This document shows, piece after piece, positions 51,689-62,783 of a stretch of 64,000 bases of DNA (positions are counted from its first letter, which is position 1; each line of letters begins with the position of its first letter). The notes below the pieces were generated by a model. That model searched no databases. It was not told the origin of the DNA and was given only the letters and a program-made list of their open reading frames with translations. The DNA is from an uncultured Arachnia sp. (GTDB taxonomy: Bacteria > Actinomycetota > Actinomycetes > Propionibacteriales > Propionibacteriaceae). The translations under genes were made by a program, and so were the position numbers. The stretch spans positions 143,760 through 207,759 of the forward strand of contig CAKUBE010000001.1 in assembly GCA_934636715.1 (NCBI GenBank), in the 5' to 3' direction.

Positions 51689-53068
51689 TCAGCCCTTCTT
51701 CTTGGCCGCGGCTTTCGCGCGCAGCGCGTTGATGTCGAAGGTGTCCCTGAGTTCGATCTCGGGGTCTGCCGCGCCGTCCTCCCACGGGTCGTACGGCTCG
51801 TCCTCCTCGTCCTCGTCGAGGAAGCCCTTCGACGGGTCGTATTTGTCGCGCAGCTCGCCGCCGATGGTGGCGAGGTCGCCGAGCAGTTCGTCGGGCAGCC
51901 GCGTGAGGATCTCGTTGATGTAGTCGGTGGCGGCGTCCTCCGTCGACACCTCGCGGTTCTCGCGCTGCGAGGTGTACCAGCGGTGCTCGAGCACCTCGTG
52001 GAAGATCTGCGCGGCGTCGCGCTTGCTGCGCAGGTGCGCGGGGACGCGGCCGACGGCGGGCTCGAACACCTCCGCAAGCCACTTGTGCGCCGCCACGGGC
52101 TCGGGAAGGTGCGGCCCCGCCTTCGCGCGGAAGGTGTCCATGTCGTTCAGCATCCGCCGGGCCTGGTGCTCCTCGGCGTCGAGGCCGGTGAGCCGCATGA
52201 GCCGACGGGTGTGGTGGCCGGCGTCGACCACCTTCGGGCGCATCCGGATGGTGCGGCCGTCGGGGGAGGCGTCGATGTCGATCTCCGCGACGTCGAAGCC
52301 CAGGGCGTTCAACCGCCGCACGCGGCCCTCGAGCCGGTACAGCTCCGACTCGTCGAACTCCTCGACGCCGGTCAGCTCCGACCAGAGCTGGTGGTACCGC
52401 TCCTCGATGGTGCCGACGAGCCATGCGGGATCGAGCGAAGGATCGAGGATGCCGCCGGCCTCGAGGTCGAGGAATTCGCCGAACAGGTTGGTGCGGGCGA
52501 TCTGCAGGTCGTGCGCGCGTTGCCCGTCGGTCAGTTGCTCGTGGATCTCGCCGGTCTCGGCGTCGACGAGGTACGCGGCGAACTCGCCGGCGTCGCGCCG
52601 GAACAGGATGTTCGAGAGCGAGACGTCGCCCCAGTAGAAGCCGCTCAGGTGCAGCCGCACGAAGAGCACGACCATGGCGTCGAGCAGGCGGCCCACCGTC
52701 TCGTGCTTCACGCCCGGGTAGAACAGCGAGCGGTACGGCAGCGAGAAGGGGAGGTGCTTGGTGAGGAGGACCGGGTCGAGCGGGTCGCCGTTGATGTCGA
52801 CGCGCCCCAGCACGACGCCGACGGGCTCCACCGAGGGAATCCCGAGGTGTCGCAGTTCGGTCAGCAGGCGGTACTCCTGGACGGCGACCTCCTCGAGGAT
52901 CTCCTTCGCGGCGAGGATCTCGTCGCCCACCTGCAGGAATCGCACGACGTGGCGGGAGATGCCTCGCGGCAGCGCGACCAGATACTGCGTCGGCCACTGG
53001 TCGAGCGGCGCTGCCCACGGCAGCCGGATGAGGTCGGCGTCGGGCTTCGCTGCGAGGAATCTGGGCAC
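51689..53068 (-). CDS. DUF4032 protein with lipopolysaccharide-kinase-like fold
   Basis: A 459-residue protein. The N-terminal ~250 residues show a kinase-like pattern: a catalytic-loop-type GFYWGDVSLSNILFRRD (D and N) followed by AAYLVDAETGEIHE, where the Asp fits a DFG-like metal ligand. The second half matches the DUF4032 region, including RMRPKVVDAGHHTRRLMRLT. The C-terminal tail is acidic then basic (DEDEEDEPYDPWEDG, then AKAAAKKKG). The target is unknown; the family is actinobacterial. It converges with the patatin gene and diverges from the sulfatase. Confidence 0.78.
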   Translation of the reverse strand: MPRFLAAKPDADLIRLPWAAPLDQWPTQYLVALPRGISRHVVRFLQVGDEILAAKEILEEVAVQEYRLLTELRHLGIPSVEPVGVVLGRVDINGDPLDPVLLTKHLPFSLPYRSLFYPGVKHETVGRLLDAMVVLFVRLHLSGFYWGDVSLSNILFRRDAGEFAAYLVDAETGEIHEQLTDGQRAHDLQIARTNLFGEFLDLEAGGILDPSLDPAWLVGTIEERYHQLWSELTGVEEFDESELYRLEGRVRRLNALGFDVAEIDIDASPDGRTIRMRPKVVDAGHHTRRLMRLTGLDAEEHQARRMLNDMDTFRAKAGPHLPEPVAAHKWLAEVFEPAVGRVPAHLRSKRDAAQIFHEVLEHRWYTSQRENREVSTEDAATDYINEILTRLPDELLGDLATIGGELRDKYDPSKGFLDEDEEDEPYDPWEDGAADPEIELRDTFDINALRAKAAAKKKG

Positions 53069-53151
53069 GGTCCCAGCCTACTGGCGGTTCCCCACCAGGT
53101 GACAGCACCAAACCGGCCCGAGACGGGGGCGAATGGGGCGAGGATGGTGCC

Positions 53152-54546
53152 ATGACCGCGCGCCCGAACTTCGTCTTCCTTCTCTCCGACGACCACGCCT
53201 CCAACGCCATCAGCTGTTACGGATCGACGATCACGGCGACGCCGGGGATCGACGGGATCGCCGCGGCGGGCGTCCGGTTCGACACCGCGCTGGTGGAGAA
53301 CGCGCTGTGCACCCCGAGCAGGGCCGCGTTCCTGACCGGCACCTACAGCCACGTCAGCGCCGTGACGACGCTGAGCACGCCCCTCACCGACGACCAGCCG
53401 ACGTTCATCACGGAGCTGCACGCGGCGGGCTACCGGACCGCGATCTTCGGCAAGTGGCACCTGGGCCACGGCGAGGGTTACGACCCGGCGGGGTTCGACC
53501 ATTGGGAGGTGCTGCCGGACCAGGGCGAGTACTTCGATCCCGAGTTCTATACGCCCGACGGCCCGGTGCGCTACGAGGGCTACGTCACCGACATCATCAC
53601 GGAGCGCGCGCTGGCCTGGATGGCCGACCAGGGCGACGAGCCGTACTGCATCCTGATCTGGCACAAGGCGCCGCACCGGTCGTGGTTTCCGCACCCGAAG
53701 TACGCGGACGCCTTCACCGACCCCATCCCGCTGCCGGACACGTTCTTCGACGACTACGAGGGCCGCGGCACCCCGGCGCACTTCGCGGCGATGCGCGTCG
53801 CCGACCACCTCACCTCCTTCGACCTCAAGCAGGACCCGCCCGCCGAGCTCGGCTACCGCGACCTGGCCGTGTGGAAGTACCAGCGCTACCTGCAGGACTA
53901 CCTGCGCTGCATCGCCTCGCTCGACGACGGGGTGGCCGCCGTCGTCGACGCCCTCCGCGCCCGTGGGCAGTGGGAGGAGACGGTCACGATCTACGCCTCG
54001 GACCAGGGCTTCTACCTGGGTGAGCACGGCTGGTTCGACAAGCGGTTCATGTACGAGGAGTCGCTGCGGATGCCGCTGGTGCTGAGCTACCCGGCACGGA
54101 TCGCGGCCGGCCAGGAGATCTCCAGCATGGTCGCCAACGTCGACATCGGCCAGACCATCCTCGACCTCGCCGGCGTCGACGCCCCCGAGCGGATGCAGGG
54201 CCACAGCCTCGTGCCGCTCATGACGGAGACGCCGACGGCGTCGGTGCGCGACGCGCACTACTACCGCTATTACGAGCACGACGACAGCGCCCACCACGTC
54301 TGGGCGCACTACGGCATCCGCACGGAGCGGTACAAGCTCATCTACTACTACGCCGACGGCATGGGCCTGCCCAACACGTCGGGAGTGCTCTACCCGCCCG
54401 AGTGGGAGCTGTTCGACCTGGAGAAGGACCCGCAGGAGCTCAACAGCGTCCACCTCGACCCCGCCTACGCGGACATCCGCGCGGACCTGACGCGGCGCTT
54501 GGAGGAGCTACAGCGGGAGCTGGGCGACGAGCCCTACCGGCGCTAG
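53152..54546 (+). CDS. Sulfatase-like hydrolase
   Basis: A 464-residue alkaline-phosphatase-superfamily enzyme. Metal-binding residues lie in FLLSDDHASN and YASDQGFYLGEHGW. The active-site motif is CTPSRAAFLTG, whose Cys is converted to formylglycine in true sulfatases by a separate enzyme not found in this window. There is no signal peptide, so it is probably cytoplasmic. Substrate unknown; a sulfated sugar or choline-type ester are both possible. Its stop overlaps the convergent gene's stop by 4 bp. Confidence 0.88.
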   Translation: MTARPNFVFLLSDDHASNAISCYGSTITATPGIDGIAAAGVRFDTALVENALCTPSRAAFLTGTYSHVSAVTTLSTPLTDDQPTFITELHAAGYRTAIFGKWHLGHGEGYDPAGFDHWEVLPDQGEYFDPEFYTPDGPVRYEGYVTDIITERALAWMADQGDEPYCILIWHKAPHRSWFPHPKYADAFTDPIPLPDTFFDDYEGRGTPAHFAAMRVADHLTSFDLKQDPPAELGYRDLAVWKYQRYLQDYLRCIASLDDGVAAVVDALRARGQWEETVTIYASDQGFYLGEHGWFDKRFMYEESLRMPLVLSYPARIAAGQEISSMVANVDIGQTILDLAGVDAPERMQGHSLVPLMTETPTASVRDAHYYRYYEHDDSAHHVWAHYGIRTERYKLIYYYADGMGLPNTSGVLYPPEWELFDLEKDPQELNSVHLDPAYADIRADLTRRLEELQRELGDEPYRR

Positions 54547-55724
54547 CGGAGCTCTGCGCGGTCGAGGGCCTCGACGAGGACGGCGACCAGGTCGTCGGCC
54601 GCTTCGACGCCCACGCTCATCCGGATCAGCGCGTCGCCGATCCCGGCCTCGGCGCGGGCCTCGGGCGTCATGCCGGCGTGCGTCATCGTCGCGGGCACGC
54701 ACACCAGCGACTCGATGCCGCCGAGCGACTCGGCGAGGTGGAAGATCTGCAGGCCGTCGAGGAAGGCCTCGACGGCGGGCGCCCCGCCGCGCAGCTCGAA
54801 CGACAGGAGCGAGCCCATGCCCAGCTGCTGCCGCGCGGCGAGCTCGTGGCCGGGGTGGTCGGGCAGGCCGGGGTAGTACACCTGCTCGACGGCGGGGTGG
54901 TCCCGCAGCACCGGGACGAGGGCCGCGGTGTTCTCCGCATGCACGCGCAGCCGCGCGTCGAGCGAGCGGAGGCCGCGCAGGGTGAGGTACGCGTCGAAGG
55001 GGCTGCCGGTCAGCCCCAGCACGTTGGCCCACGCCCGCATCTGCTCGTGCAGTTCCTCGGTCGCGGCGACGACCGCGCCGCCGACGATGTCCGAGTGGCC
55101 GTTCAGGAACTTCGTCGTCGAGTGGAGCACCAGGTCCGCGCCGAGCTCAAGCGGGCGCTGGTACATCGGCGACAGGAAGGTGTTGTCGACCGCCACCAGG
55201 GCGCCGACGGCGTGCGCCGCCTCGGATGCCGCGCGGATGTCGGTGATCCGCAGCAGCGGGTTCGACGGCGTCTCGACCAGCACCAGGTCCGGCCGCCGGC
55301 CGATCGCGGCGGCGAAGGCGTCGGGCTCGTTGAAGTCCACGAAGTCGACGGCGAACCGTCCCCGCTCGGCGAGGAACGCGAGCAGCCGCCACGTGCCGCC
55401 GTAACAGTCGTGCTGGGCGAGCACCCGGCCGCCGACGGGAACGAGGGCCTCGAGGACCAGGGTGAACGCCGCGAGCCCCGTCGTCAGCACGGTCGCCCCG
55501 GCGCCGCCCTCCAGCGTGGCGAGCGCGTCGTTCAGCTGGTCCCGCGTCGGGTTGCCGGAGCGCGAGTAGTCGTAGGCACGGGGCGTCGTCGGCCCCTCGA
55601 ACGTGTAGTTGGTGCTGAGGTAGATGGGCGGCACCACGGCCCCGAACGCCGGGTCCGTCCCGAGCCCCGTGCGCATACCTGTCGTCCAACGTCCCAGCTC
55701 AGCCACCGGATCAACGTAGCCCAC
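54543..55724 (-). CDS. metB: Cystathionine gamma-synthase/lyase family PLP enzyme
   Basis: A 393-residue Cys/Met-metabolism PLP enzyme. The PLP-binding lysine is in LHSTTKFLNGHSDIVGG, with YDYSRSGNPTRDQL and YGGTWRLLAFLAERG typical of gamma-synthase or gamma-lyase. It would make cystathionine from an activated homoserine and cysteine, or cleave it. The two activities cannot be separated by eye; metB is a provisional symbol. The start is GTG 55724. A REP-like element and a terminator lie just upstream, on the side of the next gene. Confidence 0.85.
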   Translation of the reverse strand: MGYVDPVAELGRWTTGMRTGLGTDPAFGAVVPPIYLSTNYTFEGPTTPRAYDYSRSGNPTRDQLNDALATLEGGAGATVLTTGLAAFTLVLEALVPVGGRVLAQHDCYGGTWRLLAFLAERGRFAVDFVDFNEPDAFAAAIGRRPDLVLVETPSNPLLRITDIRAASEAAHAVGALVAVDNTFLSPMYQRPLELGADLVLHSTTKFLNGHSDIVGGAVVAATEELHEQMRAWANVLGLTGSPFDAYLTLRGLRSLDARLRVHAENTAALVPVLRDHPAVEQVYYPGLPDHPGHELAARQQLGMGSLLSFELRGGAPAVEAFLDGLQIFHLAESLGGIESLVCVPATMTHAGMTPEARAEAGIGDALIRMSVGVEAADDLVAVLVEALDRAELR

Positions 55725-55770
55725 GGAGCCACCCGGCGTCGCGCGTGTTCGCGGTCGGCCGTGGTTGAGT

Positions 55771-55847
55771 CCATTGGTTTCGACACGGGCGCTCCTCCGT
55801 CGCGGCCCGGCTCAACCAGCGGTGGCCCCGGCCCGGCTCAACCAGCG
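55771..55847 (+). repeat. Intergenic REP-like element with duplicated tail
   Basis: CCATTGGTTTCGACACGGG, then CGCTCCTCCGTCGCGGCC and CGGCTCAACCAGCGG, followed by a second CCCGGCTCAACCAGCG. This copy is closest to an apparent consensus. A diverged half (GTGGTTGAGT) lies just upstream at 55761. Confidence 0.8.
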
Positions 55848-55854
55848 AAAGCAG

Positions 55855-55884
55855 AAGGCCCCGCGGGCGTACCCGCGGGGCCTT
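55855..55884 (-). terminator. Terminator of the UgpC-type ATPase gene
   Basis: AAGGCCCCGCGGG and CCCGCGGGGCCTT make a perfect 13-bp stem with a 4-base loop, 14 bp past the stop codon of the ATPase. Confidence 0.85.
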
Positions 55885-55898
55885 GAGCGTTGTCGAGA

Positions 55899-56996
<1,098 letters not shown>

Positions 56997-57159
56997 GCCA
57001 CACTTCCTTTCCACGGGCAGGTACGTGCCCGACGATCCGTAGTGGATAGGAACCCTGTGTTTAGGTGTCCTGCGCGGCACTCTACACCGGGCGTGGTGGG
57101 TCAGGGCAATGGGCGTGAAGATGAGATTGAGGTGTTTCTCGTCACGTACCATTCAGGCC

Positions 57160-57903
57160 GTGAGCGAGCAGCGCGAGATCCCGACCCCGGGCGACGATGA
57201 GCCGACCCCCGAGGAGGAAGATGCCTGGTGGCAGGCCGAGGGCATGCCCTGGAAGAAGGAGCCGCAGCGCGCCGACTACGTCTGTCTCACCTGGTTCGGC
57301 GTCATCGCCGTCTTCAGCCTGATCCTGCTCCCGACGAGGGCCTGGCTGCTGGCCGTCGCGCCCGACTGGCTGGCGATGATCACGGGCGGCCGCACGTCGG
57401 TCGCCGCCAGCGGTGCCATCGCCTCGACTGGCGCGATGCCGCACTGGCCGGTCGTGCTGGTCGTCGCGTCGGTCCTCAGCCTCAAGTTCGACTGGGTCTA
57501 CTGGTGGGCGGGCCGTCTGTGGGGCCGCGGCATGATCGAGATCTGGGCGGGCCAGTCGAAGCGCGCCGCCCGCAACTACGCGCGCGCCGAGCGCTGGGCC
57601 GAGAAGCTCGGCCCCGTCGGCTTCCTCATCGCCTATGTCCCCATGCCGCTGCCGCTGATGCAGGTCGTCTTCGTGCTGTCCGGCGCGTCCGGCATGAGCC
57701 TCAAGCGCTTCCTGATCTACGACTACATCGCCTCGACGATCTGGCTCATCGGCTTCTTCCTCATGGGCTGGTGGCTGGGTGAGGGCGCCGTCCAGGTCCT
57801 CGACTGGTACGCCAAGATCGCCGGCTACGTCGCGATCGGGCTGATCGTGGTCATCCTGGTGACGACCACGATGCGAGCCCGCCGCAAGCAAAAAGCAGGT
57901 TGA
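57160..57903 (+). CDS. DedA/VTT-family membrane protein
   Basis: A 247-residue membrane protein with about five hydrophobic segments and the VTT pattern (AGRLWGRGMIEIWAGQ, then FLIAYVPMPLPLMQVVFVLS). DedA proteins are flippase-like and help membrane lipid trafficking and drug tolerance. The N-terminal ~40 residues are acidic. GTG 57160 (VSEQREIPTPGDDE) is preferred; TACCAT ends seven bases upstream, suggesting a leaderless transcript. The frame is open back to 57109. Confidence 0.82.
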   Translation: MSEQREIPTPGDDEPTPEEEDAWWQAEGMPWKKEPQRADYVCLTWFGVIAVFSLILLPTRAWLLAVAPDWLAMITGGRTSVAASGAIASTGAMPHWPVVLVVASVLSLKFDWVYWWAGRLWGRGMIEIWAGQSKRAARNYARAERWAEKLGPVGFLIAYVPMPLPLMQVVFVLSGASGMSLKRFLIYDYIASTIWLIGFFLMGWWLGEGAVQVLDWYAKIAGYVAIGLIVVILVTTTMRARRKQKAG

Positions 57904-57910
57904 GCCGGGC

Positions 57911-58525
57911 TCAGCGCTCGCAGACCGCGACGAGGAAGTCCGAGTCGGCGGTGAACGGGCGCAGGTCCCAGGTCGATAGCGCGAGGCCCAGGGTGAGCCC
58001 CGCGGCCTCCAGGTCGGCCAGGAACTCGCTGAACTCGTAACCGCGCCCGGCCCCGAATCCGATGATCGCACGTCCGTTCGGCGCGAGGTGCTGGCCCAGG
58101 CGGCGCAGCACCTCGACCCTCGTCGACGGCGCCAGGAACCCCATCACGTTGCCCGCGCTGACGATGACGTCGAAGTTCGCCTCGACGCCGCGCGCGGGAA
58201 GGTCGAGCTCGGCGAGATCGCCGACGAGGAACGTCGGCCCGGGATGGTCCTCCTCCGCGGCGGCGATCAGCACCGGGTCGACGTCGACCCCCACGACGGC
58301 GTGCCCGCGCTCGTGCAGCCACCCGCACAGGCGGCCGGGGCCGCAGCCCGCGTCGAGGATCCGCGCGTTGCGCCCGGCCATGGCGTCGACGGTGCGGGCC
58401 TCCCCGTACAGGTCGTGTCCGTTCGCCTCCATCATCTTGAAGCGCTGGATGTAACGGTGCGAGTGCTCGGGATCCGCGGCGATGATGCGGGACCACTTGC
58501 TGGGCTCAGGAGTCATGCCCGCCAT
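57911..58525 (-). CDS. Class I SAM-dependent methyltransferase
   Basis: A 204-residue methyltransferase with the SAM motif ARILDAGCGPGRLCGWL, acidic motif II VGVDVDPVLIAAAEE and motif IV FDVIVSAGNVMGFLAP. The N-terminus (PSKWSRIIAADPEHSHRYIQ) is typical of actinobacterial homologues. Substrate unknown. ATG 58525 or 58516 may be the start. It converges with the DedA gene and lies just before tRNA-Thr. Confidence 0.83.
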   Translation of the reverse strand: MAGMTPEPSKWSRIIAADPEHSHRYIQRFKMMEANGHDLYGEARTVDAMAGRNARILDAGCGPGRLCGWLHERGHAVVGVDVDPVLIAAAEEDHPGPTFLVGDLAELDLPARGVEANFDVIVSAGNVMGFLAPSTRVEVLRRLGQHLAPNGRAIIGFGAGRGYEFSEFLADLEAAGLTLGLALSTWDLRPFTADSDFLVAVCER

Positions 58526-58537
58526 TCTGGCACTATG

Positions 58538-58613
58538 TGGAGCCTCCTGAGGGAGTCGAACCCTCGACCACTCGCTTACAAGGCGAGCGCTCTGGCCGCT
58601 GAGCTAAGGAGGC
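58538..58613 (-). tRNA. tRNA-Thr (anticodon TGT)
   Basis: A 76-nt minus-strand tRNA with acceptor GCCTCCT/AGGAGGC, D-arm GCTC...GAGC, anticodon stem CTCGC-CTTGTAA-GCGAG (anticodon TGT, reading ACA), T-arm GAGGG-TTCGACT-CCCTC and an encoded CCA end. Confidence 0.96.
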
Positions 58614-58650
58614 GCGGCCCGCCCATTGTGCCCTATTTCCCCGTCCGGAG

Positions 58651-59838
58651 TCAGGCGCCGGAGGCGGCCACGAACAACTGGCCGTTGCCCCTCACGGCGA
58701 TCTGCTCGTCGGCCGGCACGAAGACGGAGTCGCCGACGCCCAGCTGGACGTCGCCGTCGTCGCCGCTCAAGGTGAACCCCCCGGAGGCGACCAGCGCGAT
58801 GCGTCCGGAATCGGGCCGCGGCATCGTCTGGGAGCGGCCGTCGACGGGCGAGATCAGCCAGAGCTCGAACTCGGGGAACGCCGTCGGGTACACATAGGTG
58901 CCGTCGGCCCCCTCGGCGATCAGCACATCCGGAGCCATGGGCTGGAACGCGACCACCTGGAGGAGGCCGTCGACGTCGATGTGCTTCTTGGTCAGGCCGC
59001 CGCGCACGACGTTGTCGGAGTTGGCCATCGCCTCGACGGCGGTGCCGCGCAGATAGGCGTGCATGACGCCGGCCTCCAGCGCGATGGCCTCGCCCGGCTG
59101 CAGCGTGAAGCGATTCATGAGCAGCGCGGCGATGATGCCGGGGTCGCCGGGGAAGTGCTCGTCCAACTCGACGGCGGTGCGGGCGAACTCGCCCAGCTCG
59201 CCCGGGGCGTCGAGGTTGGCGACGGCGGCGGCGAGGAGGACGTCGACGAGGTGGCGTCGCTCGTCGTGGTGGTCGAGCGTGAGGACGTCGAGGAAGACCT
59301 CCTGCAGCGCGGGGTAGGGGCAGCGGTCGCGCAGGGGGCCGATGATCGAGGCGAGGTCGTCGCCGATGCCGAGGCCCTCGAACAGCCCCGCCGTGACCTG
59401 GGGATCGCGGAAGCCGATCAGGCCCTCGAAGGGCGTGAGGGCGACGATGGTCTCGGGCTTGGGCCAGTCGTCCTTGTAGGAGCGGCGCGGGTCGTCCGGG
59501 GCGAGACCCAGCAGCGACTCGCGCGCGTATCCGGCCTCGGCCTGTTCGCGGGAGGGGTGCGCCTGGAGGCTGAGCGGCGAGCCCGCGGAGAGGAGCTTGA
59601 GCAGGAAGGGCAGCTGCGCGCCATAGGCCGCCTCCGTCGCGGTGCCGAGCACCTCGGGATGCTCCCGGACCAGGAGTTCGAGGGTCGTGCCGTCGGCGAG
59701 GGTCGCGGGGCCGTTGGGATGGGTGCCCAGCCAGTACTCCGCCCAGGGTCGCCCGTCGGGCTCCCGGCGGAGCAGGTCTGGAAGGTCCGTTCTGCTTCCC
59801 CAGGCAAAGTGCTGGACGTGCCCGTTCAGTCGGCGCAT
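58651..59838 (-). CDS. manA: Mannose-6-phosphate isomerase (class I)
   Basis: A 395-residue zinc enzyme interconverting fructose-6-phosphate and mannose-6-phosphate. It shows the zinc site SLQAHPSREQAE and the motif LEAGVMHAYLRGTAVEAMANS, with the N-terminal HFAWGSRTDLPDLL. The start is ATG 59838 (MRRLNGHVQHFAWGS); the frame is open further upstream but there it overlaps the divergent gene. It supplies mannose donors for glycan or GDP-mannose synthesis. Confidence 0.92.
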   Translation of the reverse strand: MRRLNGHVQHFAWGSRTDLPDLLRREPDGRPWAEYWLGTHPNGPATLADGTTLELLVREHPEVLGTATEAAYGAQLPFLLKLLSAGSPLSLQAHPSREQAEAGYARESLLGLAPDDPRRSYKDDWPKPETIVALTPFEGLIGFRDPQVTAGLFEGLGIGDDLASIIGPLRDRCPYPALQEVFLDVLTLDHHDERRHLVDVLLAAAVANLDAPGELGEFARTAVELDEHFPGDPGIIAALLMNRFTLQPGEAIALEAGVMHAYLRGTAVEAMANSDNVVRGGLTKKHIDVDGLLQVVAFQPMAPDVLIAEGADGTYVYPTAFPEFELWLISPVDGRSQTMPRPDSGRIALVASGGFTLSGDDGDVQLGVGDSVFVPADEQIAVRGNGQLFVAASGA

Positions 59839-59988
59839 GGCGAGTCGATTGTTCCTAGGTCTCGGGGGAGCTGTGCCCTCCGACTCTACCCTGTGGCGGG
59901 AAGGGGCACCGAGTGCGCGGGGGCCGATGGTGCCGGCGTCGTGAACCTTCGAATGACAGCGGTGTGATTCGAGCGTAGACTGCCCGAC

Positions 59989-60264
59989 ATGTCGGAGGCC
60001 CTTTCCCTGCACAGCTCGGTCGAGTTGACCGAACGCGACGCCGCCATCCTCGACTTCGAGGACAGCTGGTTCACGTCGTCGGTGCCCAAGGAACAGGCCA
60101 TCATGGAGCGCTTCTCGATCTCCTCGGCGCGCTACTACCAGCAGCTGAACGCGCTGATCGACGACCCGTCGGCGCTCGCGTACAAGCCGCTGTTGGTCAA
60201 GCGCCTGCGCCGGATGCGCGGCCAGCGTCAGGCGGCGCGGTCCGCCCGTCGCCTTCACGGCTGA
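59989..60264 (+). CDS. DUF3263 protein
   Basis: A 91-residue actinobacterial protein of the DUF3263 family. It has LTERDAAILDFEDSWF, then EQAIMERFSISSARYYQQLN and a basic tail (KRLRRMRGQRQAARSARRLHG). The helical middle resembles a helix-turn-helix, so DNA binding is likely but unproven. It diverges from manA. Confidence 0.85.
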   Translation: MSEALSLHSSVELTERDAAILDFEDSWFTSSVPKEQAIMERFSISSARYYQQLNALIDDPSALAYKPLLVKRLRRMRGQRQAARSARRLHG

Positions 60265-60292
60265 GCCACATCCCCATCTGCAGGCCGGGCCT

Positions 60293-60364
60293 GTGCACAG
60301 ATCTCTGTATGCGCGGATGAAGGGCTATATCCGCCTTCGTCGACGTATAGAGAGATTTGTGCTC
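60293..60364. repeat. 72-bp palindromic repeat, copy 4
   Basis: GTGCACAGATCTCTGTATG to GTATAGAGAGATTTGTGCTC, with centre CTATAT. One terminal base differs (GTGCTC for GTGCAC). It begins 29 bp after the DUF3263 stop and overlaps the 3' end of the neighbouring minus-strand gene. Confidence 0.85.
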
Positions 60365-60837
60365 ACGATCAGCGTCCTGATCCCCTCGCGGACGGGGCGC
60401 TTCGCGTTCTCCGGGTAGCCGCCGTCGTGCAGGCCGGCCTGGCGCTCGAAGTGGTTGGCCGACGCGCGATCCCCCGTGCGCAGGATCGACCAGCCCGCGG
60501 CCGCGAAGTAGAGCGGCAGGAACGGGAGCCCGAGGCAGTAGGCCCACTGCCAGGCGTGCGCGTCCTCGTGGGGGAGCAGGTTCGGCGTCCGCTCCTCGGC
60601 CTGCTCAAGCGTCTGACGGAACACCAGAACGACGCTGCCCACCGTCATCGCCCCGGCGTTGGGGACGGGGAGGCGGACGTTGTCGGCGACGATGAGCCCG
60701 GCGTGCCGCCGCAGCCGTCCGCGTCCGGCGAGGCTCAGCGCGATCCCGAGCGGCGTCGACAGATTCACTGCGTTCGCCAGGTTGCGGAGGAGAAGTGAGG
60801 TGTTCAGGGGCCCTCCCTTCTCGCGGGCTCTTTGCAC
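60325..60837 (-). CDS. Hypothetical HEXXH-motif protein with C-terminus rewritten by repeat
   Basis: A 170-residue protein. LLPHEDAHAWQWAYCLG contains an HExxH motif, and the flanking FLPLYFAAAGWSIL is hydrophobic, so it may be a membrane-associated metallopeptidase or a degenerate relative. I do not recognise the family for certain. The last ~13 codons and the stop (VSTNLSIRRRRRI) are encoded by the 72-bp palindrome, implying that the original 3' end has been replaced. GTG 60837 overlaps the first CIRCE arm; an internal start near 60805 is possible. Confidence 0.6.
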   Translation of the reverse strand: MQRAREKGGPLNTSLLLRNLANAVNLSTPLGIALSLAGRGRLRRHAGLIVADNVRLPVPNAGAMTVGSVVLVFRQTLEQAEERTPNLLPHEDAHAWQWAYCLGLPFLPLYFAAAGWSILRTGDRASANHFERQAGLHDGGYPENAKRPVREGIRTLIVSTNLSIRRRRRI

Positions 60838-60892
60838 TCTCTTGGGGTGAGTGCTAATAATGGGGTTAGCACTCTCCGATGGGGAGTGCTAC
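60831..60892 (+). promoter_or_regulatory. Two tandem CIRCE elements upstream of groEL (HrcA sites)
   Basis: TTTGCACTC-N9-GAGTGCTAA at 60831-60857 and TTAGCACTC-N9-GAGTGCTAC at 60866-60892 both match the CIRCE consensus TTAGCACTC-N9-GAGTGCTAA with one mismatch each. HrcA binding here represses groEL until heat shock. Centres are 35 bp apart. Confidence 0.92.
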
Positions 60893-60983
60893 CGAATCGC
60901 AGGTGAGGCAACTTGCCGTCCGTCGCGGGCACCCGAGGTTCACCCCAGAAGAGTAAACGCACCCGGGGCGCACGCCCCAATGA

Positions 60984-62636
<1,653 letters not shown>

Positions 62637-62655
62637 GCCGCGCACACCCGACGCC

Positions 62656-62688
62656 AAGAGGGGCGGTCCCGCAAGGGGCCGCCCCTTT
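62656..62688 (+). terminator. groEL terminator with GCAA tetraloop
   Basis: GGGGCGGTCCC and GGGGCCGCCCC form an 11-bp stem closed by a GCAA tetraloop, followed by TTTGC, 20 bp after the stop. Confidence 0.85.
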
Positions 62689-62783
62689 GCGCTGTGCGGA
62701 GGAAACCTAGTGGCCCGTCGCCCCGCCTGACGCCCCATCCTGATCCGCACCTTTAGGGGCGACAGACCACTAGAGATCCAGGA

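Noticed and set aside
49815..53210. 1131-residue open frame on the minus strand
   Set aside because: Antisense to the patatin gene and out of frame with the DUF4032 gene; no domain pattern.
57895..57915. Short REP-like match (GGTTGAGCCGGGCTCA) at the DedA stop
   Set aside because: Too short and lacking the rest of the element; may be chance.
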